A stretch of 64,000 bases of DNA from Mesodorylaimus sp. YZB2_4 (lineage: Eukaryota; Nematoda; Enoplea; Dorylaimida; Dorylaimidae), in the NCBI GenBank assembly GCA_030248295.1, contig JASANH010001214.1, forward strand, positions 1 to 64,000. The letters are read 5' to 3'. Below are positions 21,816 to 31,604 of this stretch, in pieces. The stretch's first letter is position 1, and every line of letters starts with the position of its first letter. Under the pieces are notes generated by a model, which was not told where the DNA came from, searched no databases, and saw nothing but the letters and a program-made list of their open reading frames with translations. Both the position numbers and the translations under genes were made by a program.

Positions 21816-23556
21816 CTTGTTTGAAAGACTCGATCGTCTGATCAAAAGCGGAACCTAATCAAAAGTGAAATTGGTCTGTTTTTAGGCAGACGAGTCAAGT
21901 AGAGTCGAGCACCCCGCTAGCTACTAACCACGGTAACAAACTATCCGCCTTGTATTCGTCGCCTTTGTAGAAAGAGGCAGGGCTCTTTCGGGTGTACAGG
22001 TTTCGTCACTGACACACCAAAAGCGAGGAACTAGTTTACGCCGCCTAAACCAGGCCCGTTATAACGGATGGGATGCATTGCACGATGGAAGAGAAGAGAG
22101 CTTGCTGTCTCTTTTAATTCATTATCACCGGGCCAAGCGGGCAGCGAAATTGTGCAAAGACGATAAGCTGATGCAAACGGACCAGACACCAGGCTTGCTT
22201 TGACAAATACCTAAAAACCAGATTCAACCAGTTTCACTCGCTCGGCTCGACTAGGAGAAAGAAAAACGAATGACGACTGCGTGAATGTTTTCCCATCGCA
22301 CCATCCATCCGACCAACCCATCTCGAAGACTACTCGTAAACTGGATTGAACAGGCGTACAAACAACCCAGCCCATGTTCAAACTACCCATGGGCATTTTA
22401 AAATTTTGTTTTGATAGATTTAGTTCAGGACTGAAAACCAGGCCTTTGCTAGTCGTGCACATTCGATGTGCGAATCCATAAATAGACCGTAAAAGGGCAT
22501 GCATTCCACTGGCTGACGTCCGTGCCTGGCCTGGCTTATCACAGCACGAGCTGATCATAAATTGGTCTTATTGACTCAAGATAAGACCACTTTGGCCTGC
22601 TAGTATCACCGGATACTGTGAAATACTAGCAAAGTACTAGCAGTACAGAAAATATACATATGAACGACGTGCAAAATGGGTGCACAGGGTCCGCCAAGCC
22701 AGTAACTAGGTCGGAGCAAAGCTAACAGAAGCTTGTTCGCGGCCAGCCAAACCCTTTCCCTGCGTTTCGACTTTCATTCCCGTGAGGACAGCGGAAACAG
22801 AAAAGCTTTCAAGGCCTCCACTTCCACCTACTCGATGATTGAACGTGATGCCAAGCACGTGACTAACAGAAAGCCAGTTGGTGCCAGTTGGTCATAGGCA
22901 ATGTTTGCGCGTGACCCCATTTCGCATCTCCCCACTTCTGGTAGCTGCCGCCATCACCAAGCATCCACCAACGTTGAACATATGACGCCCCAACCATGGA
23001 ATTTTCTGTCGGCCGACAAGTTTTCACTGCAGTGCACGGGAAGTTTCTAACCCCAGATGTGCACTTGTGCAGTTTAGAATGGGTGCCAGGGTGATAAATC
23101 GAATGTAGTGGTAGCTGCCTCCCGGTGCAATGTAGAGCATTGAGCGCAAAAAGGACCAGGCTTCCAATGCCAGGGTGCCCAGCATGTTTTGGGTTTGGGG
23201 GCAAGGGTGTTTTTTTTTATGCCCGTGTGCTATGACCCCCAAAAAAGCAGGAACCATTACTTTGCATTACTCTTGCCCAAAACGTTGGCCCCATGTACCC
23301 CTAATGGGAAAGATCGCGATGTGGTGGAATATGTGATAACGTAGCTAAGAGCACAAAATACAGCAAGGGATTGCGCCCCCCCCCCCCCCGGTAGTGCGAG
23401 GCAGGACAAGTTTTCTGACCGCATCAGCAGGCACGTGCCTGCTTATCGTTAGACCAGCCGATTCATTTGACGCGCAAAACATACGAGTGCGTGCATTCTC
23501 CAGTACAAAACTGAATACACCACAAAGCCGGCCGATCACTGATCGATCAATCGCAT
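21816..23556. other. Intergenic 5' flank of glutamine synthetase
   Basis: No gene seen. Open frames at 22211-22558 and 22863-23204 have no domain-like features. A poly-C run occurs at about 23378-23390. Promoter elements of glutamine synthetase would lie just above 21815 but none can be named. Confidence 0.35.
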
Positions 23557-24858
23557 TCACGCAGATTCTTTTCTCCCTGCGCGTCGTGTCTTATGTTTCA
23601 CATGGCGATCTTGCTTGAGCGAAGCCTTTGCTCGAACTTTTTCGACTGCCTTATTGTTAGATCGTTTCGGCGCCTTCTTGAAAGTACCTCGACCAGAATC
23701 GCTCGAGCTATCAGATTCTTCGGGGGCTCTGACTATTGGACAACTCGGCGTGCTGCTTGTTTTGTGAGCCGCGCGTTGTGTCTTGATTGCAATAATTGCC
23801 TGGTGGAGGACGATTACGAAGATGACGATGAGCATAGAAATACTGATCACAGCCAAACTGATGCCGCACGATCGACTTGGACACGAATGAGTATTGCAAG
23901 TGACGGACTCTAGTGGACAGTGTTCATAAAGCAAACGTATTTCTTTGCTGACATTTAATTGTAAGTATCGACGACCTCCACCACATTCCACATCACACAA
24001 GCTCCAGCTGCCGAACGATTCAAATGCTTTCTTGCACAGATCATCGCATCGTTCTTTGGAACAATTTGACTCGCGATCTTCCGACGGGCATTCTGAACTT
24101 CCGTTCGCATTTTCAAACGTTGTTCGCTTTACGCATCTTCCGCCGAGTACATATGCGCATTGCCAGGAGACCTCATCGATAGAACAACCGAACCAGCGTT
24201 GTATCGTGCTTTGCAGTTGACCACTGAACTGGGACATGAACTCGAAAATGCTTGTATCGTTTGACTTATTCTCTAGTGAGCTCGAGACGGCGTATTGTCG
24301 ACTTGAATCATTCAGCGACTCGATCTCGTGTAAGAACAGAGCGAAATCGGATGTTTCAACTGGTGTCTTGAGAATTTTGTCTTCTTCGACTTTGAACAAC
24401 TGACTCGATTCCTCGTCATTCGTAACATGAACATCGACTTCACGCACCCTCACGTTTACCACCGGCACTCCAGCTTCTGGGTCAATCCAATCCTGTGACC
24501 AGCTTTTCGTCATCATTGATTCGTTGACTACGCGAATCGCATTTTCGATTTCATTGGCAATAGTCGTCTCGTTAACGCTCGTACGAACTAGGAATCGTGC
24601 TCTCCACAGATCAGCCGCTTGCACCTCGACCATCACGGGCAGTCTCGTTTGAATGCTTGACATAAAACCACTAAGCAAATCGCGCAAAGCGAGTAGCTTG
24701 CCATCCATATTTGCATTTGGATTTTCGCTAATTCTCACTCGCACAATGATTTGATACGATTCGGCATCGACAAGACTGGTGGGCATTTCAGCTACCAGAA
24801 CCAGGTTGGCAAGCGCACATAAAAACGCAAGGAGAGGATACAAGCCAACCTTCGCCAT
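23557..24858 (-). CDS. Type I membrane protein with TSP1-type domain (433 aa, intronless)
   Basis: The ATG at 24858 opens MAKVGLYPLLAFLCALANLVLV, a signal peptide. Residues about 30-130 (YQIIVRVRISEN...LLSGFMSSIQ...ARFLVRTSVNETTIANEIENAI) have an alternating strand-helix pattern that could be a SEA-like or other small extracellular domain; this is inference. A cysteine-rich part follows at about 245-345, ending in FGSWSLCDVECGGGRRYLQL, which matches the thrombospondin type 1 signature W..W..Cs..CGgG...R. A preceding Cys block (WQCAYVLGGRCVKR...NCSKERC) may be a degenerate partner repeat. A transmembrane helix (GISLAVISISMLIVIFVIVL) is followed by a basic, Ser-rich cytoplasmic tail of about 75 residues. 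Several N-glycosylation sequons are present. The likely role is a cell-surface adhesion or matrix-binding receptor. I know no orthologue by this architecture. Confidence 0.7.
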   Translation of the reverse strand: MAKVGLYPLLAFLCALANLVLVAEMPTSLVDAESYQIIVRVRISENPNANMDGKLLALRDLLSGFMSSIQTRLPVMVEVQAADLWRARFLVRTSVNETTIANEIENAIRVVNESMMTKSWSQDWIDPEAGVPVVNVRVREVDVHVTNDEESSQLFKVEEDKILKTPVETSDFALFLHEIESLNDSSRQYAVSSSLENKSNDTSIFEFMSQFSGQLQSTIQRWFGCSIDEVSWQCAYVLGGRCVKRTTFENANGSSECPSEDRESNCSKERCDDLCKKAFESFGSWSLCDVECGGGRRYLQLNVSKEIRLLYEHCPLESVTCNTHSCPSRSCGISLAVISISMLIVIFVIVLHQAIIAIKTQRAAHKTSSTPSCPIVRAPEESDSSSDSGRGTFKKAPKRSNNKAVEKVRAKASLKQDRHVKHKTRRAGRKESA

Positions 24859-25829
24859 GACCACGAAAACAAGAATGACCAAAGAATAGACGAAAGAACT
24901 GACACCAGTTCTTTACACTGCCTGAGCTCGCAGTCGCATTTTCTGGGGTTTCTTTACTTGTTTCGAACAAGGTTGCTGGTGAAGTGCGGGCGAAGTGCAC
25001 TCTCTCCGGTAGCACCGATCGAGTGCGACAAGGCACCTTGGTCGTAGATAAGATAAGCGTCTGTGGGTATTTTATAAGAAATGGGGAATCGATATTACGG
25101 ATGATTGGGTAAGTGTAATACCTCTATTGGAGGGAGTGACCAGTGAAGATTTTGCACCACGCCAAACACTCAACCATGTTTTTCGACCTTCCATGACCGA
25201 AATTTCCCCCTGACGGGTGAGCACTCCCAGCTGGTGGGGCCATGCAGAGGGTTGATTGCCGTGAGCGCCTGCACATACATAGGGGGCTTTCTTCCGCACC
25301 AAAACCTGTCAATTTCCCTGCCTTGGCTGGCCCAGGGAAGTATTTACAGAAAATTTTGATCTGAGGGAAAGTTCAAAGGGCCGTTTAAGAAACCCTAATG
25401 TCGTCTTGCAAAACTAACAGATCGAGTTGCTTTATCGAACAAAGCATGTCAGGGACATCCAACTTTGTCAGTTTGACATTGTTTCCCTCCATGTAAACAG
25501 CCTCGATGTCTTCACATCAGACCTGACACCATCAATTATCTGGATCGATAAACTCATCTATCTCCTTTCTCCCAGATTTGCGTCTTCTTAGTGGTGCATT
25601 CAGATATTGTGGGCCTTTGATGCCAGTGAGCCCTTGCACTGCTGATCTTTGAACTGATCTTGCGCCTCATGCAATGGCGCGAACACGTAATTGTCACACG
25701 TCTTACTCTCTTATATACAGTATAGTCATAGTGTCAGTTATGACAATAAGAGACCTGCACACTACAGTTTGAGCGCCTGTCACTGAGCAGTGCCAAGCAA
25801 TCATGTATACTGTACCTTCCTAATGCCAC
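24859..25829. other. Intergenic, nothing recognised
   Basis: Only short open frames; TACTGTA/TACAGTA words at about 25717 and 25808. Confidence 0.35.
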
Positions 25830-26545
25830 CAGCGTGGACAAAACGATCAGGACCCCCTTTATCCATCATGGACCCGCTGGGCTGCCCTCTCGCCTAGCGA
25901 TTCGGGCTCCCTCTCAGCTTACCCGAGCCCTGCCATATTCAGTGTCCCTGGAAGGTTCTAGGAACGGCCAGACGCACTGGTAGTGGGCATGTCACGATTC
26001 GAGGAGTGCAATGTCCTCATCGTCGATCCCGCTCAGGGAAGAATGCGGAATCTCGTATGACCCTTCGATCGTTCGTAGGTTCAGTCCATCGTACACAGAG
26101 GTCGCTGCAAGTATGAGCGTCGCACATGCGCCGTCAGGAACCCGTCTTACCGAGACTTGTGCATTCTGGAATTTCACCACCAACTCGTCAAATTTTAGCT
26201 TCGCTTGTAGTATTTCAATCGCAGATTTTTCGCGATAAAGTCTTGGAACCACCGTGACTCGAGCCCCGGTCACTCGCTTGGGAGTCGAAAATCGTACCGA
26301 CTCGACCACAAGAGCCATACAAAATGGGTTGTTATCGCGGGGTGTTTAAATTCGAGGTGCAGAAATAATGCATGGGACGGGGTTGGTTCTTTACAATACA
26401 GTAGTTAGGCTACTTCGCAGGGGTTTCTCCTGCGTCTCTGGCGGCAGTGCCTATCCTAGTCTGTGTGTAATTATGCACATCACGTCACATCTGCTCCCGG
26501 CGGAGGAAATTAGAGGATAAGCTCAGCAATAATTATTGGAGCTTT
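25830..26545 (-). repeat. tRNA-derived composite repeat, copy 2, with 108-codon ORF
   Basis: This is the reverse-orientation partner of 17070-17970. The tRNA-Gly-like head lies at about 26310-26235 (minus), with TTGTGGTCGAGTCGGTACGA, CTCCCAAGCGAGTGACC and a less well-paired T arm. An open frame, 26318-25992 on the minus strand, starts within the head and reads coding-like protein downstream (IEILQAKLKFDELVVKFQNA, YEIPHSSLSGIDDEDIALLES). Copy 1 preserves IEILQAKLEVGELVAKFQHA in frame but then has stops. I cannot name the encoded product; it may be an exon captured by the repeat. Confidence 0.55.
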
Positions 26546-27212
26546 ACCGATTTAATGCGGAAATAAATTGTGACTCCTCTGCGAACAAAATGTTACAATG
26601 TAAAAAATGCACATAATAGAAACATCTTTTTGCAGCAGAAGAGATCCGAGTAAATGCTATCGCGCGCCATAATATCCAGAAATATTCTGCTAGGGCCTTA
26701 CCTCAAGTCAGGCCCTCCTGTGCCCCCTATGAAGTCTCATGATCCCGCCAAGCAGGGCCCAGGGCTAAATGTCAGTCTGCACTGCTCAACGTGAGAACAT
26801 TGACTCTGTATTCCAGCAGGTAGCATAGTTTGTGCATATTCCTTAGCTCTAACATTTGGCAAGGACAAGAGTTCTTGTGTCTTGCTGGTTAAAAAAGGTC
26901 TGGGAAGTACATGGTGTTCAGAACTGCAATCGGTTTTTTATTCTTCAGTTATCATTCAAAGGTCACCCCATTTGTTTGTACAGATTTTGAAACACATAGC
27001 CCTGGGCAGGCGGTCTTATTTGATAAAATGCGGCAGGTGATCGTAATAAATCTGTGCATTACGCATATCAGTACTTGACTGCACACGTATCACTGAAGAT
27101 AGCCGATGCTACGAACCTTTTTCTCTTTACTATTGCACATGTATGCACAGTAAACAAGAGAGGCGGGGAGTATAAAAACGGCAGAAACTCTGATGTAGTA
27201 ATGCATAGACAC
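26546..27212. other. Intergenic 3' flank of the EGF-ligand gene
   Basis: No gene seen; several AATAAA-like words (for example near 26561 and 27048 on the plus strand) but no supported poly(A) site on the minus strand. Confidence 0.3.
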
Positions 27213-27712
27213 CTAGACATGGCCAGTTGACAAGGAGCTGCCGGAGACCCGACGACGCTTAAAATACAACCAGGCCAGTAAGCTAAAGACGGTAACAATA
27301 ACTATCAATACAGTAACGCCACCAGCGATCGACGCCGTTTCGATTCGTTGTTGTACTGGCAAATACTTGTCAGGTACGTCGCGATATTGGCAGCGCGTGC
27401 CTACGAAACCCGGTTGGCACCTGAAAAATATAACTTGCTTAGAAGGCACAGGTCTGACGGCATCTCGGCTCCATCAAACGAGCTGGACCAAATAACTCGC
27501 TATTGGACTTCCAAGCCACAGAAAGTATGCTTACTCGCAATTGACGATGAAGGTCTCCAATATCTTCTGCCTGTAACACTTCCCCGAATTCATGCAGTAC
27601 AGCTCTGCATAGTCGTCCGTACAGTTCTCTTTCAGCACACCAGGACCAAGGTCTGGCGTCCAAATCGGCCTTGGAGGCCTCGGTTTTGGCGATGGGCGCG
27701 TTGAGCAAGCAT
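27213..27712 (-). CDS. EGF receptor ligand precursor, last two exons (Spitz/LIN-3-like)
   Basis: Exon 27712-27535 follows a tttcag acceptor; exon 27420-27213 follows ttttcag. They join in phase across a 114-bp GT-AG intron. The product has a Pro-rich lead (RPSPKPRPPRPIWTP) and then one EGF domain with all six Cys: NCTDDYAELYCMNSGKCYRQ, FIVNCECQPGFVGTRCQYRD. After the domain come ten polar residues, a transmembrane helix (IAGGVTVLIVIVTVFSLLAWLYF) and a short basic tail. GFxGxRCQY immediately before a juxtamembrane stalk, plus an intron between the fifth and fourth Cys, is characteristic of membrane-bound EGFR ligands of the Spitz/LIN-3/TGF-alpha class, which are shed by rhomboid or ADAM proteases. 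The signal-peptide exon is upstream on the minus strand and was not identified, so the entry is partial. Confidence 0.8.
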
Positions 27713-30073
27713 CTGAAATGAGAACATTAAAAATAATGCTCTGGCTGCGACTGCGTCAATGTTGGCATATAAAATTCTCATCACATTTTTTAAGACTCTA
27801 CAGCACGAACAAGACTAGTCTTCCTGTTATGAGTCAGATGCACAACGGATGCATATTTCGAAGAGGTACGGCCTCGACTAGAACAGAGCAAACATGCGTG
27901 AAGGGTTTTTTCTTCTATGAAACCGTCCCGAGCGGAAAAGCTCATCTGATCTGTCAAACGAATCGACGACTCCCGCTAGGCCAATGCCATTTCCATCCAG
28001 GAAACGCAAGGCTCATTGTCTTATAGAAAACACATTTCACGTAATCGCTTATACTGTACGGTACGACGAGAGGCAGTCCGGCGTAGGCCAACGCCTGCTC
28101 GTTGAACGTCCGAATCAGGCGGCTCTTCAAAAGAAGACCATACGAGTACCCCAAACAACACTGAACCCCAGGCCAGCTGCTGGCCCTTCAATTGAGTAAT
28201 CGGCCAGAAATACGGTGCTGTCGTGGGCAATCAATCGCCAGTCCTCTCCGCACTAACTACCAAACCCATCGAAACGGGGACATAGACCTGACCAAATCGA
28301 GTCACCTCCCTCCCCGTTGCCGTAGACCAGACGTCGTGACGAGCAGCCGTTAACCACCTGTGTTTTCTTCCGGAACAGGAAGCCACGCGCTAACAATTAC
28401 CTACGCCGAAGATTTTATTGCGCAACAAGATGACTACATCGCGGCTTGATCCCCGGTTGACCTCGTGCCCATAATCGCTCTGTCCGAGGCGAGCAGCAGC
28501 TTGCCAACGAGTCCACTAAACCAAACTGACCGAGCGAGTGCGATTGACAAAAGATTAAGACCAGCTGACGCACCGCCAAACAATCAGTTGTACTCATTTC
28601 AGAGACCATTCGCATTCGGAATAGAACCTCTCTCCTTTCCTAATCCTAATTCAATGGTCCCACCCACATTTCGACCTGACCCCCGGCATTCGAAGCAATG
28701 TGTTTTTTAAACAAATCCTACGAATTAGGGATACGCTCAAAAAGGAATATTCGCCGCCGATTGTACATTGGCCATATATGGCTCATTGGGTGTGGGCCAG
28801 TCTGTTGACATAAAGCGCCCGCTGCATGAATATTAGACCGATTATGGCAACTGTTTACTTGCACAAAATAAACAAGCAGGGACGGACAGCGCCTGGCCAA
28901 ATGCCTTGTAGATTCGTGGCCATTCACCGCTTATGCACATACTGTACATATCAATCGTCAATCGTCTTTTTTATTAGAGATGGAACAGAGGCCAACCTGG
29001 CCATTGTCACCCCACGCCCCACTCTGCACATATACACAGACGAGACACGACGACACCCCGCCGACCGCTATATTGCCATATTAGAATTCAAATACTGTTA
29101 TTCCTGGCACATACTGTAGCCGCAATCCGAGATACGCCCACACTCGGCCTATTCAGATCACAAGTATTCCTAACATGGGTGGTCCTTGTTACACTTACCA
29201 ATAACTACTGACCTAGCAAGGAGAAATACCAAAACGGTACCAAATAAAACTGTCTAATAATGTCCATGGAAGATGGATGATGGAAGAAGGAACGAGTAAT
29301 GCACAAAGCACAATAGAAGGGTGCTTCAAGCACGAATCCAACTCACCAAGAACGAGCCCCTTCGAGCTTACACGTAATCTTATCTGAACTGTGGTTGGTG
29401 TTTATTCAAGGACCATGTGCACAATGGCGTTGCTCATCACAAGCACACACCACGACCCGATCCGCCTCTCCAATCACCGATTCGAGAACGCGTCACCACG
29501 CTCTTTCGCTAGTCGCCTTCGAAAACTTTCAATCTTACTTCGCACAAGACGAAAGCTGACAAGTGGGTAAGAGACCAAGAAAAGCACATCCGTTGCATGA
29601 CAAATCGTCCTACCACAGAATCCCATTTACCCATCCCCCAAAACTGATACCATATTCTAATCATAGTCATCCTACAAACTGCAACTTGTTCCACTCTCCC
29701 ACCGCATACAAATTTACTTTTACCAAAAATTTCCGTTTACTTTTTAGTCGGAAAAGGATCAAGGACATCGATCGAGCGTATCCTCCCTTTTCGCCCACCC
29801 TCATCGCATAATCGTGCTCGTTGAGACGAGCGCAAAATTTTTTCCTCTCAACCTCAACTTTTCTATATTATTCCAGATGAAAAGCTAGTTTTCCGCTCCC
29901 ACGTTTCGTTCGACCCTCAAAAATGTTTAGTCTCGGTCGTAGTTTTTTATGGTATTTCGCTTCCGTCGAATCGGTAGGAAATAAAAATCAAATGATGGCC
30001 AATGCCGAAAAAGAGCAGCAGCTGGTAGCTAGTAGAGGAAGGTTCGAATCTGGTATAAAGTGCCCAGTTAAAT
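27713..30073. other. Gene-poor stretch upstream of the EGF-ligand exons
   Basis: The 5' exon(s) of the EGF-ligand gene should lie here. One candidate is the minus-strand frame 28230-28080, with a hydrophobic segment QLAWGSVLFGVLVW after a Met, but its donor is not convincing. TACTGTA words occur at about 28048, 28942 and 29105. Otherwise nothing is recognised. Confidence 0.25.
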
Positions 30074-30332
30074 CTTTATATTTGCACTTGGCCAGTGCTC
30101 AACTTCGTCACACAGCGAAAGTAAAGATTCGAAAAACTTTTTCTTATCAAAGAATTCGCTTTTACTTCATCCAAAGAGCTTTCGGCAGGCGCAGAAAAAT
30201 TTAAGAGCGGGTTTATTTCTTGCATTTTTACGCGAGAATAAAGCTTTTACACTGATCGTGAGTCCTAGGCCGGATGTTGAAGAGTTTTATGAGGTTTTGA
30301 GGAATGCTGCGTATGTGAAACAGGCGAAATGA
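30074..30332 (+). CDS. Coding-like open frame without start codon, unknown
   Basis: An 85-codon frame bounded upstream by a stop. Its last 45 codons read as natural protein (RQAQKNLRAGLFLAFLREN, then FTLIVSPRPDVEEFYEVLRN) and end in TGA. There is no ATG, so if real it is a terminal exon or a gene fragment. No acceptor was proven and I do not recognise a family. Confidence 0.25.
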
Positions 30333-30696
30333 GTACACTCTGGCATTCCAAGAATGTTTAGCCTGACTGTAGCTGATACTCGCACTTATGTTTGAAAACA
30401 GTGAAGTGGCTTGGATAGAAGGAAATTTGAAGTCGAAAGAAAAAAGCAGGATGAAGAAACTGTCAAAAAATGGCCACCTTCTGTCCCCTTATTATCTCGC
30501 TTGATCGATTTGGGGGGAGGCACCCTTTATAACGGTCATCATGCCCATCAGCCTGAATCGCAGTCTAGCACTAAACAACATAATAAGCCACGAGTATGGT
30601 CATCGAAAAAACGTTGTCCCTTTCGGTCGGGCAGCAGGTGTCGTCGGAGCAGTCAGGTGAGTCCAGTGCCTCGAGGGCACGGAAAACGTCGACTTG

Positions 30697-31604
30697 TCAC
30701 TTTCGCCTATACGATGTACGTAAATTATACCTGTCCACATATGGAATACGGTGACGGTAGCGAACCCCCCGAAGGCGAAAGAGGCATTTTATTAGCCGAC
30801 GGGCGGCATTTTCGACCTTATTGCCGCGGCCAATTTGCCATAACACGAATGCCCTACGAGCCCTAGCTTCGCCTGATCCGCGCACCGGACGAGGAAAAGA
30901 AAGGACAGCCCCGAAAAAGGCGGCCTATCTTTTCTCCTTGGCTCACGGTGGCACGCGTCTTCCTTGTACCAGGTACAGTTATTAGGCGACGCGAGACAGT
31001 AAGGCCATTTTTGTACGCTCGAATGCGTCTCAACAAGGAGCCGACACGCGCCATCCGGAAGCACACCTACCGCGCCAATTTGCCCGTGAAGGCAAGAAAT
31101 AAGACGGCTACAGTCAAACCAAACGCCTCGACGTAAGAAAAATGATAAAAAAGCAAAAGTGATCGTACCTGAGACGGTAAAGACCAGTGTTAAGACGAGC
31201 ATGAAAATGGGCCAATCGAGATTGTCGTGGAATGATGGCAGTAAGTTGGACCAGGACGACGATGGAAACGAACATGAAACTCGGTCGTCATTATGTAACC
31301 AGCTGTCGTTGTTCATACATCGCCTTTCTCTGCTAGCCACTGATCGTTCTTGGTGGACGGAAGACGAAGCGGCTTGAGTCGTTCTGGAGTTTCTAATAAC
31401 AAGACTATCACCCATTCTCCGCCTTTCGTGCTCAGTCGTCCTCGTCGAATGCAAATGGCTAATTCGTTCCCGTCGTCCCGTCATTCGCCCGCCCATTTTA
31501 GGCGAATAAACTTTCTCTAATGAAAATGTATCCAAGCCGCTCACGTTCGCCGTATCGCCGCCCGCATCGACCACGTGTTCACAGTTGCGCAACACCGTTC
31601 TCAT
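30697..31604 (-). CDS. Possible single-pass membrane protein, three exons (168 aa)
   Basis: Exons 31604-31169, 31107-31071 and 30730-30697 join in phase with GTACGA, GTAGGT donors and CTGTAG, GGACAG acceptors. The ATG has an in-frame stop just upstream. The predicted protein has about 125 polar residues rich in Arg and Ser with no signal peptide, then one helix assembled across two exons (WPIFMLVLTLVFTVS joined to AVLFLAFTG), then a short basic tail (KLARYNLRTSYRRK). The continuity of the hydrophobic segment across the intron is the main support. A single long frame also exists without splicing (270 codons), so the model is uncertain. Function unknown. Confidence 0.35.

Noticed and set aside
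23378-23390. Poly-C run as regulatory element
   Set aside because: A short homopolymer in a gap with no gene context; no function can be supported.
30411-30866. 151-codon plus-strand frame
   Set aside because: It starts with TTG, has no domain features and overlaps the better spliced minus-strand membrane-protein model.
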